NCBI RefSeq assembly: GCF_001189515.2
Contig: NZ_CP012069.2
Location: 1,736,001-1,800,000, forward strand
From: Olsenella sp. oral taxon 807
GTDB lineage: Bacteria > Actinomycetota > Coriobacteriia > Coriobacteriales > Atopobiaceae
Direction of reading: 5' to 3'
DNA length: 64,000 bases
The notes under the pieces were generated by a model, which was not told where the DNA came from, ran no database searches, and worked only from the letters and a program-made list of their open reading frames with translations. Below, one piece after another: positions 16,785 through 26,119 of this stretch. The position numbers and the translations under genes are program-made. Position 1 is the first letter of the stretch, and every line of letters starts with the position of its first letter.

Positions 16785-17208
16785 GGCATGTCCCTCCATA
16801 CGATGTGCCAAAGATTGCGATGCGACGCTCACCTCTCCCCCAGAAGTGGAAGTCGTGGGGTCGAACAACCGCGACATTATACATATTATTCAGCTGTCTC
16901 TATCAATATATATGTGTCGCCATAAAAGCTGGATATGTTCAGTCATCGACGGGAAGGCATAGCCCGCTGGAGGGCATGCCTCCCAACAATCGCTTGAAAG
17001 AGCGCGCTCCCCCGCATCGCACCAGACGATGGATGCCATACATCCACAACTCGCCCGAGCGACACGCGGCGATGTGCGCCTACTGCCAATCGGCCGTCCC
17101 GACGATGATCCTCTCGTCGCATGCCATGGGGCTCAAAGAAGTGCTTCATCGTGACCGACGAAGCCCGGGTGCCAAGGCCGGCCAGCTGCACGGGGCCAGT
17201 TTGTGCGG
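16785..17208. other. Intergenic between lipoprotein gene and TIR-ATPase gene
   Basis: Contains an AT-rich stretch (16880-16930) suited to the lipoprotein promoter and the left copy of an 18-bp direct repeat at 17033-17050. The rest (17051-17208) has weak coding character in several frames but no recognisable product; it may be remnant DNA carried with the neighbouring gene. Confidence 0.4.
17033..17050 (+). repeat. 18-bp direct repeat, left copy
   Basis: ATGCCATACATCCACAAC, identical to 19719-19736. The two copies flank the AAA_14-DUF4143-TIR gene at a distance of 2.69 kb and are in the same orientation. I found no third copy in the window. Confidence 0.75.
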
Positions 17209-19665
17209 TCAGGTCCCACTGCCTGCTGGCATCTCGGAGCCGATCATGCTTTCGACTGACCGTATGCGATCAAGCAGAGAATTGCAGGAGCTCTCAATCG
17301 CACCAAACGTACCGATAGCCTCCTCTATGATCCATGCAAGAGGCGCAGGCCTGGGCGACGCTGCCTGAAGCATCCTAGCCATAGGCAGGAGGTCCCGCGC
17401 CGAGGGAGACAAGATGGTGGACTGCCGGATTGAGTAGGCAAGATGCTCCATGGTCCTCAACCCTTCCTGCCGTTGGTCGGCGTCAGAAGACGATATGAGA
17501 ACAGCGAGACAACGGTTCAGCGCATCGTGAACGTCACCCCAATAGCGAGCCAGCTCCTTCAATCCCTCGCGCAGGGTCTTGGTACCCTTCCCTACCCCCT
17601 CGCCAAAGGTCTGACTCCAGGCAAGATACGATGTAGCGCTGCTCTGTGATGGAGCTGGGTGCTCGTGTGCGAAGGCACTAATGTCGTCGATGCCCGTCAC
17701 AACCCTCGCTACCGCATCGTTGAACGGTGGGATATCCTGCTCCAGCCTATCAAATGCTTCAATCAGCCCGTCTGCCTCCCCCCGCCCATGCCCTTTCTCG
17801 GCGATGTCAGAGGCGTCCTCATGAGCTGTCCCCCGCTCCATCAACTCCCTGAGCTTCGATACGATCTCGGCGACCTTCGCCTGATACGCAGTGGAGTCTA
17901 TACTGAGGCCACGTAGCTCAGATACGGATATCCTCTGATGCTTGTCTATCGCCTTGAGAACGGGATCGTTGGGCATAGCTCTCCTGACGGCCCCGTAGTC
18001 CTGCCACACCAGTGACAGCACCTGTGAGCCTGGTACGCCCCTCATCCGATCATCGAACTGCGTGAGCTCGTCTCGACATGCGGGATTCCGCAGATAACGG
18101 GGGGTTACAGCAGGCATCAAAACGTTAGCGATTCCCAAGCTCCCGTTCATTGCGGCCTTCCAGTCCTCCTCCCAGTTGATTGAACGCTTGTCGACAAAGA
18201 CGTTGAGGGTCGATCCCATCTCATACTCATATTCGCTCTTGATCTGGTCGACGAGTCCTATGATGGCACCTCCCAGATGTGCGTCATCGGCATGGGAGTA
18301 GCTCAGAAAGACATTCGCATCTACGGGCAACGCATCCGCAGAAGACAAGGGATTGGCATCCGCTCTCATCACCGGGTTGCCCAAAAGCGATCCATGCGCA
18401 TCAGACACGAACGCTCCATCCTCCCAGAGCGCCGATACGGGAATCGCCCATAGGCGATCGTCCTCTTTGATGACTTGGCTGCCCGTATATATCACAAACC
18501 CACGACTCAGGCGCCCATCTCTGGACGCAAGGGCACGCAGCCCCTTGAAATCGTCCTGCTTGACAGTCTCTGAGCTCTTGACCTCGATACCAATAAGCTT
18601 CCCAGCATCGTTTTTCAAGACGAGATCGACCTCGCGTGGTGACACACCCGCCTCTCTCCAATAGAAGCAATCGGGCCGCTCCTGAGACCACTGGCATGCC
18701 GGGATGACCTGTTGCACCACAAACGACTCAAGAAGGTTTCCGAACTCCTCTGGCTCGCGCGTCATATCATGTCCCGACATCCTCAGCGTCTCGACCGAAA
18801 AAGAGCTGTCTACCGGGTGCACCTTCGCTCGGGCATAGGGCTGCCTCGTTGGTCGGGTGGCTAGGTTTGGAAGCGTGTGAATAAGGAAGCGCCTGATAAA
18901 TATGCTTATATACCTATTGATTGTCCTGACATCATATTCCAACCCGGATGCGACCTTGCTGACATTCAGGATGCCACCTGGGTACACAAGCAACCTCTGC
19001 AAGATCTTTTGTGCAATGTTCTTATCAAATCTCTCCTCAGGAAGAAGCGTGTCCCCCAAAACGCTATCGATGTCATCGCGTATCGATAGCCCACGCTCGC
19101 TGGTGCTCATCAGCCGTGTGTCCACAGCATACTTTGGGAACCCGCCGGTGGACATCATCAACCCAAGGTCATCCATCGTCAGACGTGATCCATACGTAAG
19201 GTCAGGCTCTGAGTGCCAGAGGCTATCAACGATGTTGAACGTAGACCTATGAAGCTCTGCCTGGGTCAGAGGGTAGAGTGAGAACCTCCTCACACGCCTT
19301 GTCAGAGGATCCTGACCGCCCAGCCCCGAGCGTGCGATAGATGCTGACCCCGTAAGTATGAAAAGTATGTCCTGTCCCGGCTTCTGGTCCGTGTACTCTT
19401 TCACCGCAAGCGGAATATCCTTGGCGAGCTGAGCCTCATCAATAATCGCCGGCACCCTGATGCGTTGTATCCAAGCCGCCGCATCCGACGACGCCTGTCG
19501 CAATGTGCCCGCATCTGCCAGCGTGTAATAGGCGTATCCGTGCGACTCCAGCTGCCTGCGCGCAAGCGTGGACTTCCCGACGGCACGCGCACCCTCAAGC
19601 ACGACAACCTTGCTGTGCGCACGGAGGATCTCGCCCGCAAGTGGGCGCTCGTAATACGTCATCAT
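17209..19665 (-). CDS. AAA_14 ATPase-DUF4143-TIR fusion protein (candidate defence effector)
   Basis: 818 residues in four parts. (1) AAA_14 ATPase: Walker A GARAVGKST (25-33), Walker B AIIDEAQ (73-79), sensor LTGSASI (104-110). (2) DUF4143 region with a PD-(D/E)xK-like core: REVDLVL (344-350) followed by GIEVKSS (359-365). (3) TIR/SEFIR-like domain at about 448-560: NVFLSYSHADD, FVDKRSINWEEDW and NPACRDEL; the Glu at 533 aligns with the catalytic Glu of TIR NADases. (4) A helical C-terminus of about 250 residues with no recognised domain. TIR domains in bacterial immunity hydrolyse NAD+ or make nucleotide signals; whether this one does so is inferred. GGAG lies about 10 bp before the ATG. 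No partner gene overlaps it. Confidence 0.85.
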   Translation of the reverse strand: MMTYYERPLAGEILRAHSKVVVLEGARAVGKSTLARRQLESHGYAYYTLADAGTLRQASSDAAAWIQRIRVPAIIDEAQLAKDIPLAVKEYTDQKPGQDILFILTGSASIARSGLGGQDPLTRRVRRFSLYPLTQAELHRSTFNIVDSLWHSEPDLTYGSRLTMDDLGLMMSTGGFPKYAVDTRLMSTSERGLSIRDDIDSVLGDTLLPEERFDKNIAQKILQRLLVYPGGILNVSKVASGLEYDVRTINRYISIFIRRFLIHTLPNLATRPTRQPYARAKVHPVDSSFSVETLRMSGHDMTREPEEFGNLLESFVVQQVIPACQWSQERPDCFYWREAGVSPREVDLVLKNDAGKLIGIEVKSSETVKQDDFKGLRALASRDGRLSRGFVIYTGSQVIKEDDRLWAIPVSALWEDGAFVSDAHGSLLGNPVMRADANPLSSADALPVDANVFLSYSHADDAHLGGAIIGLVDQIKSEYEYEMGSTLNVFVDKRSINWEEDWKAAMNGSLGIANVLMPAVTPRYLRNPACRDELTQFDDRMRGVPGSQVLSLVWQDYGAVRRAMPNDPVLKAIDKHQRISVSELRGLSIDSTAYQAKVAEIVSKLRELMERGTAHEDASDIAEKGHGRGEADGLIEAFDRLEQDIPPFNDAVARVVTGIDDISAFAHEHPAPSQSSATSYLAWSQTFGEGVGKGTKTLREGLKELARYWGDVHDALNRCLAVLISSSDADQRQEGLRTMEHLAYSIRQSTILSPSARDLLPMARMLQAASPRPAPLAWIIEEAIGTFGAIESSCNSLLDRIRSVESMIGSEMPAGSGT

Positions 19666-19718
19666 AGAGGCAACTCCAAAGGTTTATAGTATTCAATGAC
19701 ATAATTATATATCATCCA

Positions 19719-19736
19719 ATGCCATACATCCACAAC
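19719..19736 (+). repeat. 18-bp direct repeat, right copy
   Basis: Identical to 17033-17050 and lies 54 bp upstream of the start of the TIR-ATPase gene. The sequences outside the 18 bp are only faintly similar, so this could be a target duplication, recombination site or conserved fragment. Confidence 0.75.
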
Positions 19737-19818
19737 CTCCCCATGCACGAGGGCGAGAGGAACACGGCCACGAGCGTGACCAACCGGACCACGAGCGTCT
19801 CGGCAGCCCCCATCGTGA

Positions 19819-20082
19819 CGGACGCCCAACGTAAGCACATTCGCCTCGACGGACATTATGGCCATCGATCAGGCCTCCGTCGATATGGTCTGTGTGATGA
19901 AACCAGAGGAGAGCCGCGACCTGACCGAGCGCATGACGAGCCACCATGACCTGCGCCACGTCTCGTACGTGAAGGAGCTGGGCATCGGGCACGACCGCTA
20001 CGTGCTGATCAACCTCGGCCACAGCGGCAGGCGCATGACCGTGCACGAGGCCGTCGAGAACTTAACCCCCCTCGCAAGCTGA
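19819..20082 (+). pseudogene. DUF362 protein, C-terminal remnant
   Basis: The open frame begins just after a stop at 19816 and reads NVSTFASTDIMAIDQASVDMV, then LRHVSYVKELGIGHDRYVLINL. It fits the end of DUF362 proteins, often ferredoxin-linked, where a D-P-V-A-x-D-Q-A-x-x-D motif is followed by a short C-terminal strand. The rest of the protein, including any 4Fe-4S motifs, is absent. The sequence immediately upstream carries the right copy of the 18-bp repeat next to the TIR-ATPase gene, so the DUF362 gene may have been cut by that insertion. Confidence 0.55.
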
Positions 20083-20240
20083 GGGAGCAACGAGGCTACC
20101 CCCAGGTGGCCCCGCACTTGCGAGGGTTCCGCGCCTCAAGACCTTCGCGAAGGCTACCAGTTTGTATCCTCGCTAGAAGTTATGATTTCCGTAGGCTACA
20201 CTGGGGTGGCAGTGCAGGAGAACGCTGGAGGTGTTGCAGA

Positions 20241-21146
20241 ATGGATACCAAGATGGGCGGCCCGATGGGTCGCAGGTCGTTTCTCGGCATGATGGCAGCG
20301 GGAGCAACGCTCGCACTCGCGGGCTGCAAAGGGCCGCAAGAAGGCACTGCTGGCGGTGCGTCATCCTCGGCCTCGACAACAGATCTCTCTGGACGGCACC
20401 TTAGCTTCGTAGGCGATGACGCCTTCGCGCCCTATCGCTACGTCGAGATGCAGTCCGACGGCACCCAGAAGGTCGTGGGCCTTGACATTGCCGTTGCAGA
20501 CGAGATGGCCAAGCGTCTTGGCTTTACGTACGACTTCGAGCCGCAGCAGTTCGCCGCCACACTGGCCTCCGTTCAGGCGAGCGACACCTCCTTCACGATG
20601 GCCATGTCCTCGAATGCCGAGCGCGAGCAAAGCTATGACTTCACACGCGGCTATTACCAGCCGCTCGTCGGCGTGCTCACCCTGGGCGGCAATCCCATCA
20701 CGAGCGTGGATGGCCTTTCGGGCAAGAGCATCGCCTGCACCACCGGCACCGTGCAGAACAAGTTCGTCTCTGCCGTCCTGCCAAACGCCGACATCCACAC
20801 CTACGACGGTGGCAACCAGTGCCTCCAAGAGGTCCTTGCCGGCCGCATCGACGCCTACCTGTGCGACGGCGCCGAGGGTCAGTCCATGCGCGACGCCAAT
20901 GGCGGCCTGGTGCTTGGTCTTCTCGGCCGGGCCGAGACGAAGGACTACGTGGGCGTCTACCGCATCATGGCCACGAAGGGAGCATCGTTCGTCGCGGCCT
21001 TCGACCAGTGCGTCGGCGAGATGCTCAAGGACGGCACCATCGACCAGTTCATTGGAACCTACGTGGGCACAGACTTCAAGTGGGACGGGGACTTCTCGGC
21101 CTCTGGCACGGCGACAAAGGGCGTGGGTTCCGCCACGCCGGGCTAG
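20241..21146 (+). CDS. Amino-acid ABC transporter substrate-binding lipoprotein (Tat-type)
   Basis: 301 residues from ATG 20241 (GGAGGTG 7 bp upstream). The signal carries a twin-arginine RRSFLG (R11-R12), a hydrophobic stretch and lipobox L-A-G-C (Cys 29), so export by Tat and lipid anchoring are expected. The mature part is an SBP_bac_3 fold: FAPYRYVEM, VVGLDIAVADEMAKRLGF, SNAEREQSYDFTRGYY and LSGKSIACTTGTVQ. This family binds polar amino acids. The permease gene follows after 12 bp. No HisP/GlnQ-type ATPase is adjacent, so the energising subunit must be encoded elsewhere. Confidence 0.9.
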   Translation: MDTKMGGPMGRRSFLGMMAAGATLALAGCKGPQEGTAGGASSSASTTDLSGRHLSFVGDDAFAPYRYVEMQSDGTQKVVGLDIAVADEMAKRLGFTYDFEPQQFAATLASVQASDTSFTMAMSSNAEREQSYDFTRGYYQPLVGVLTLGGNPITSVDGLSGKSIACTTGTVQNKFVSAVLPNADIHTYDGGNQCLQEVLAGRIDAYLCDGAEGQSMRDANGGLVLGLLGRAETKDYVGVYRIMATKGASFVAAFDQCVGEMLKDGTIDQFIGTYVGTDFKWDGDFSASGTATKGVGSATPG

Positions 21147-21158
21147 CCAGAGGGCCGT

Positions 21159-21809
21159 ATGAACTTCTCGCTCATCGAACCCTATGCGCCCATGTTCGTG
21201 GGTGGCCTCGTCGTCACCCTGGAGGTGACGGGAGCCGCTTTACTCCTAGCGTTTGTGCTGGGGTTTCTCATCTCCGTGCTCAAGGTGCTGCCGTGCGAGC
21301 CGCTTCGCGTGATCCTAGACTTCTACACGTCAATCTTTCGCGGCATACCGCTCATCGTGCTGCTCTTCATCACGTACTTTGGGATGCCGCAGCTCACTGG
21401 CTACAAGATCTCGATGTTCGCGGCATCCGTGCTTACGCTTGGACTCAACGGGTCAGCCACCGTCTCGGAGACCGTCCGTGGCGGCATCGAGGGCGTCGAT
21501 CGCGGCCAGTACGACGCCGCACGCGCCCTAGGCCTGCCCTACCCTTCGATGATGTGGGAGATCATCATCCCGCAAGCACTGCGCTCGGTTGCTCCGGCGC
21601 TGGTCAATGAGGCCATCACGGTGCTCAAGAGCTCGTCTCTGGTGGCGACGATCGGCCTCATGGACATGATGCGCGCGGCGCAGAGCGTCCAGGCACTCAC
21701 GTACCGCGCGTTCGAGCCGTTTGTTGTTGTCGCCGCTGTCTACTACGTGATCGTCATGGCACTTGTGGCGCTGAGCCGACGCATGGAGCGCCACCTGAGG
21801 CGGAGCTAG
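21159..21809 (+). CDS. Amino-acid ABC transporter permease (HisM/GlnP family)
   Basis: 216 residues with about five membrane helices. The family signature is FYTSIFRGIPLIVLLFITYFG at the start of the second half, and the cytoplasmic EAA loop reads GLPYPSMMWEIIIPQALR, the contact site for the ATPase. It starts 12 bp after the binding-protein gene and clearly forms an operon with it. The following gene is convergent, so the expected ATPase gene is missing. Confidence 0.9.
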   Translation: MNFSLIEPYAPMFVGGLVVTLEVTGAALLLAFVLGFLISVLKVLPCEPLRVILDFYTSIFRGIPLIVLLFITYFGMPQLTGYKISMFAASVLTLGLNGSATVSETVRGGIEGVDRGQYDAARALGLPYPSMMWEIIIPQALRSVAPALVNEAITVLKSSSLVATIGLMDMMRAAQSVQALTYRAFEPFVVVAAVYYVIVMALVALSRRMERHLRRS

Positions 21810-21884
21810 ACGGCCAAAGACCGCCTCGCCGCATCGAACTGCCTTTTTGTCTCGGACGTTTGGCATCTTCGTGCCCGTGCGGCC

Positions 21885-23465
21885 TCACGGGCGGATGCGA
21901 AAGGTCTTTGGCGCCAGTCGATAGACGAGAACGCTCGCCACGATGCAATAGCATACGCAAAAGGCAATGAGTGCCGCGCCAAAGACCAGTGCGGGCAGTC
22001 GCACCCACATCATTAGGTAGCAGACAGCATAGGTCACCGCAGTCATGACGCGGTACGTCCCACTCCTCATCTCCGTGCCTGCGTTATAGGGCTGCAACAG
22101 GTAATAGAGGGTCAGATAGTGCACAGAGAGAAAGACGCTCATCACCGTGACAGACACGAACAGCACCACGTAGTCCACGGGGGCATCCGTGCCACCGGAG
22201 AGGTAGAGCAACGACGTGAGCGCCACACCGATCACAGCTGCCGGCAACAGGTTCACCTTGACGATCTCTCTGAGGCGGATCCAGAACAGCCGCAGAATGC
22301 TTCCCGGCTGCTTGTAGAACGGATAGGTCAGCAGGCTGCGATCACAATTGACGAACAGCGTCTGAGTAAAGCCCGACCCACGATTGATCGCGTACATCAC
22401 AAGGACCATATGCGGCAGATAGGACATCAGCGAGTCGTTCACGCTGAGCCTGAACGACGGGAGCTGCCGCATCGCGACCACGCAGCCGACGAACACGATA
22501 AGGGCAGCTACGACAATCCGCCTCGCCGATCTCCAGAGAAGCCCCTGGTGTCGCTTGATGAACAGCTCATTCAGGTATTCAAGACCCTTTCTCTGGCTTG
22601 TGATACCCGTGTCCACACTGATGCTCTTCCTGATCGCATCCAAGCGAACGCCTTGCAGGGTGACTGGATGGGTCACGACCGCATCCTGCAGCAGCTCCTT
22701 ACACATCGTGGGATAGTGGGCAAAGGTCAGTATCTTCCACAGTGCCGGTATGCCCAAAAGGGCACCTGCGACCATACAGGGCACAGCCACTGTCACAGGA
22801 ATCATGAGCCCCATGAGCGGAAGGGCGTATGCGGCGCCCAGCAGCAGGAACATCACGACCCACAGCGACGCTGCGTCTCTCATCTCGCTATGCACCCGCC
22901 CGCCCTTTTCATAATCCCACAGCCATCTTGCGCTGTAGACCATCTTAACGCCCACCACGTACAGCGGAACAAGCAGGCACTGCCCAAGAGACAGGCCAGC
23001 CGGCAGGGCAAACACCAACGTACACAGCGTGAGGCCGACAAGCGCCTTCGCAAGCGCATAGAGGTAATTGACAAGGGTGTGTTCCCGCGCGTCCATGCCA
23101 AGCAGGACCACGGCATAGTACTTGTCCTTTGACGGATCGAACAGATAAGTGTCCGTTGTCGCGCCGATCAGGGAGAGCAACAGAAACAGGTGGAGCAAGA
23201 GCTGTGCCCTGGCATGTGCGGAGAGGTCCAGCAGGCTCGCGGGCACCATCACCATAAGGACAACGTACAGGGCCTTCCCGACAAACACCGACAGGATCTC
23301 CCACACTACGGACAGGACGTTCGCGAGCAGCTTGAACTCGCGGTGCCGATACACATCGGCAGGAACAAGTCGCCTCAGCAGGGGGACCTGCCTGAGGGCA
23401 TACAGGATCGAGTTGACGCGGTAGGTATTTCTCAGCGAGAAGGACAGTCGCAGGGTCTTACGCAT
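21885..23465 (-). CDS. ABC-2 type exporter permease subunit
   Basis: 526 residues, strongly hydrophobic with about ten to twelve membrane helices grouped in two halves separated by a cytoplasmic stretch (about 235-315). The long N-terminal segment includes a short amphipathic region, and no Walker motif is present. It is preceded by and overlaps (8 bp) the ATPase gene at 23458-24165, so the two form one operon and presumably one transporter. This size and architecture occur in Gram-positive exporters of peptides or antimicrobials. The substrate cannot be inferred. Confidence 0.8.
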   Translation of the reverse strand: MRKTLRLSFSLRNTYRVNSILYALRQVPLLRRLVPADVYRHREFKLLANVLSVVWEILSVFVGKALYVVLMVMVPASLLDLSAHARAQLLLHLFLLLSLIGATTDTYLFDPSKDKYYAVVLLGMDAREHTLVNYLYALAKALVGLTLCTLVFALPAGLSLGQCLLVPLYVVGVKMVYSARWLWDYEKGGRVHSEMRDAASLWVVMFLLLGAAYALPLMGLMIPVTVAVPCMVAGALLGIPALWKILTFAHYPTMCKELLQDAVVTHPVTLQGVRLDAIRKSISVDTGITSQRKGLEYLNELFIKRHQGLLWRSARRIVVAALIVFVGCVVAMRQLPSFRLSVNDSLMSYLPHMVLVMYAINRGSGFTQTLFVNCDRSLLTYPFYKQPGSILRLFWIRLREIVKVNLLPAAVIGVALTSLLYLSGGTDAPVDYVVLFVSVTVMSVFLSVHYLTLYYLLQPYNAGTEMRSGTYRVMTAVTYAVCYLMMWVRLPALVFGAALIAFCVCYCIVASVLVYRLAPKTFRIRP

Positions 23466-24165
23466 CGCCCTCCTCCCTCAGCGCCGCGATGATCTTGTCC
23501 TTGAACTCCCCGTTGTTGAGGTCGGACTTGTCGACGGCCTCAAGAACGCCATGGTTCAGCAGCACGATCTCATCACACAGATCCAACGCCAGATCCAAGA
23601 GGTGCGTCGAGAAGATGATGATTCGCCCCTCCTTCAAGGAGCGCAGCAGCTGCTTCATCTCCTCTGCGACCACAACGTCAAGGGAGGTCAAAGGCTCATC
23701 CAGTAACATCAAGGTCGGTCGGGCGATGATGCTGACCAGCATCTGCATCTTGCTCTTCATGCCGTGGGAGTAGTCCTTGAGCAGCCTGTCCCTGTCCCCC
23801 ACCTCGATGCTCATGTCATCGAAGTAGTCGTCGATGGACCTTGTGTCGCTCAGCTCGTCCGCGTGGATGTCCATAAAGAACTTCAAGAACTCCCGTCCGG
23901 TAAGGAACTCCGGAACAGTCGGCGTCGAGAGGACGTAGCCGATGTCCTCGGGCAAGACGTCCCTGACGCCATCCGCCGTCTCAAAATGGAAGGTTCCGCC
24001 GTCAGTCCGGATGTCCCGGTTAAGGCAGTTGAAGAGGGTCGTCTTCCCTGCACCATTCCTGCCGAGCAGGCCGTATATCTTCCCCTCCTCAAAGGTGAAG
24101 CTGATATCCCTCAGGACTTCCTTTGCGTCGAAACGCTTCGACAGCTGCTCTATGACAAACCTCAT
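23458..24165 (-). CDS. ABC transporter ATP-binding protein
   Basis: 235 residues, a complete nucleotide-binding domain. Walker A is GLLGRNGAGKTTLFN, the signature region is DYSHGMKSKMQML (S-H-G-M-K-S in place of L-S-G-G-Q), Walker B is LMLLDEPLTSLD and the switch His is in IIFSTHLLD. The variant signature is common in ABC-2/bacteriocin-type exporters. It overlaps the downstream permease gene by 8 bp. Confidence 0.9.
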   Translation of the reverse strand: MRFVIEQLSKRFDAKEVLRDISFTFEEGKIYGLLGRNGAGKTTLFNCLNRDIRTDGGTFHFETADGVRDVLPEDIGYVLSTPTVPEFLTGREFLKFFMDIHADELSDTRSIDDYFDDMSIEVGDRDRLLKDYSHGMKSKMQMLVSIIARPTLMLLDEPLTSLDVVVAEEMKQLLRSLKEGRIIIFSTHLLDLALDLCDEIVLLNHGVLEAVDKSDLNNGEFKDKIIAALREEGDA

Positions 24166-24740
24166 GTCCCCCTACCCTCTGTTTCTGGAGACAGCCCTGG
24201 ACGGATGCGGCGAACGGTGCGCTTTGCCGAGGTGGGACCACAGCCTGACTGCAAGGCAGTCAGGCGCAACCACCTAAGGGGAAGGGCGAGCAGGGCCATG
24301 CGTCTGCGACGCACGCCCCACGCCCCCTCCTTCTGGCAACCAAGGAGTACACCCGTTGGGGCAATGCTACCATCAAATGCCCCCCGGCATGTGCCACCTC
24401 GAAGGATGTGCGGACGCGCGCCCAAAGGCTCCCGCAAGACCCTGGGCTACCTGGACCACCTGGTCCACCGTACGTGGCGATGGCCTTTGGGGAGTTGTGG
24501 GGACGATCTTTCTCAGGAAGACGACGTTCCTTCGATCATCGCACGTGCCCTTCAAACGCATCCGCGCGCAGGGAGGTTTGGCACGCCTCTTTGGCAGCCT
24601 GGCGAGGGCGAACTGGCGCCTGCCTTCGTAGAGACTCTCGTAGAAACGGGGCGGTGGGCCATCGGAAGCGTTGTGTCGATATAAATGTGCGGAAATGCAC
24701 TATATTGAAGTCTAATAAAGTACGGAAATGAGGTGTGGAG
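24166..24740. other. Intergenic between ABC exporter and AAA_14/DUF4143 gene 2
   Basis: At 24244-24264 there is a perfect hairpin, CCTGACTGC-AAG-GCAGTCAGG, with no T-run. The region 24390-24660 is open in several frames but shows no recognisable protein. Upstream of the ATPase gene, CGGAAATG occurs twice, at 24690-24697 and 24723-24730, in an AT-rich promoter-like patch; the first copy is embedded in GTGC-GGAAAT-GCAC. These may be operator sites. Confidence 0.4.
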
Positions 24741-26069
24741 ATGTTCAAACGCAAAATCTACAGTGTCATGCAGGAGTGGAAGCTTCGCTCCGACGGTAAG
24801 ACGGCGCTGCTGATCGAGGGTGCGCGACGCGTCGGCAAATCAACCGTTGTTGAGGAGTTCGCAAAGAATGAGTACCGTAGCTATATCCTCATCGACTTTG
24901 CCGAGGCGGCGCACGACGTCCGGGAACTCTTCGAGGACGTGTCGGACCTGAACTACCTTTTCCTCCAGCTCCAGCTACGCTATTCGGTCCGCCTCTTCGA
25001 ACGAGAGTCTCTTATCATCTTCGACGAGGTGCAGCTCTGCCCCATGGCGAGGCAAGCCATAAAGAAGCTTGTCAAGGACGGGCGCTATGACTACATCGAA
25101 ACGGGTTCGCTTATCTCGATACGAAAGAACACTGCGGGCATCCTCATTCCAAGTGAGGAAGAGCGAGTCCAGATGCGTCCCATGGACTATGAGGAGTTCA
25201 TGTGGGCACGTGGCAACGATTCGACGCTATCCTTGTTGAAGGATGCCTTTGTCTCGAAGGCACAGCTTGGTGAACAGACGAACCGAAGGCTCATGCGTGA
25301 CTTTCGTCTCTACATGCTTGTGGGCGGGATGCCACAGATTGTCGACACCTACCTGCAGACGAACAACCTCCGGGAGATAGACGGCGCCAAACGGATGATC
25401 ATCAACCTGTATGAGGAAGACTTCCACAAGATCAGCCCATCGGGAGTGCTGGCACTTCTCTTCGACGCCATACCGGCACAGCTAGCGAGGAAGTCATCGC
25501 GGTACCACGTGTCAAGCATCCTTGCCAACCGCCGGGCTGCAGACATCCTTGAGGAGATTGCCGAGCTGCACGAGTCTAAGACCGTGCTGGTCGCCTACCA
25601 TGCAAACGACCCGAACGTGGGGATGTCCTCGAACGTCAACCTAGAGAAGTTCAAACTATATCTTGCGGATACCGGATTGTTCGTTACCCTCTCATTCAAG
25701 GATGCGGACATGACCGAGAACGCTGTGTACGAGAAGCTGCTCGCCGACAGGCTTCCCGCGAACCTAGGGGCCGTGTATGAGAATGTCGTGGCGCAGGAGC
25801 TGGTTGCACACGGGCACCGGCTCTTCTACCACACGTGGCCAAAGGAGGGGGCAAATCGCAACTACGAGATCGACTTCCTCGTCCCTGATGGGAAAAAGAT
25901 CTGCCCGGTCGAAGTCAAGTCGTCCAAGTACAGCACGCACCCTTCGCTCGACGCGTTTAGCCAGAAGTACCCCTCGAGGGTCGGCAGCCAGTATCTGGTC
26001 TACACGAAGGACATGCGCAGCGACGGTGCGATTACCTGCGTTCCAACATACATGTCTTGCTTCTTGTAG
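24741..26069 (+). CDS. AAA_14/DUF4143 ATPase, copy 2
   Basis: 442 residues from ATG 24741 (GAGGTGTGGAG just upstream). Walker A is GARRVGKST (27-35), Walker B is LIIFDEVQ (91-98) and the sensor region is ETGSLIS. The C-terminal DUF4143 domain has the PD-(D/E)xK-like pair EIDFLV (Asp about 378) and PVEVKSS (Glu 391, Lys 393). The family is abundant in archaea and anaerobic bacteria and has no settled function. It shares the layout of copies 1, 3, 4 and 5 but not close sequence identity. The downstream DUF2442-HTH gene follows after 50 bp in the same direction and may be co-transcribed. Confidence 0.9.
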   Translation: MFKRKIYSVMQEWKLRSDGKTALLIEGARRVGKSTVVEEFAKNEYRSYILIDFAEAAHDVRELFEDVSDLNYLFLQLQLRYSVRLFERESLIIFDEVQLCPMARQAIKKLVKDGRYDYIETGSLISIRKNTAGILIPSEEERVQMRPMDYEEFMWARGNDSTLSLLKDAFVSKAQLGEQTNRRLMRDFRLYMLVGGMPQIVDTYLQTNNLREIDGAKRMIINLYEEDFHKISPSGVLALLFDAIPAQLARKSSRYHVSSILANRRAADILEEIAELHESKTVLVAYHANDPNVGMSSNVNLEKFKLYLADTGLFVTLSFKDADMTENAVYEKLLADRLPANLGAVYENVVAQELVAHGHRLFYHTWPKEGANRNYEIDFLVPDGKKICPVEVKSSKYSTHPSLDAFSQKYPSRVGSQYLVYTKDMRSDGAITCVPTYMSCFL

Positions 26070-26119
26070 GCCACAGAACGCAGGAGTCCAGAAGGCTCGA
26101 TCCACGTGGCGAGGAGGCA

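Noticed and set aside
24356-24684. Gene upstream of DUF4143 copy 2
   Set aside because: The overlapping frames are Pro/Arg-rich and unrecognisable, with no ribosome site. Probably non-coding or decayed.
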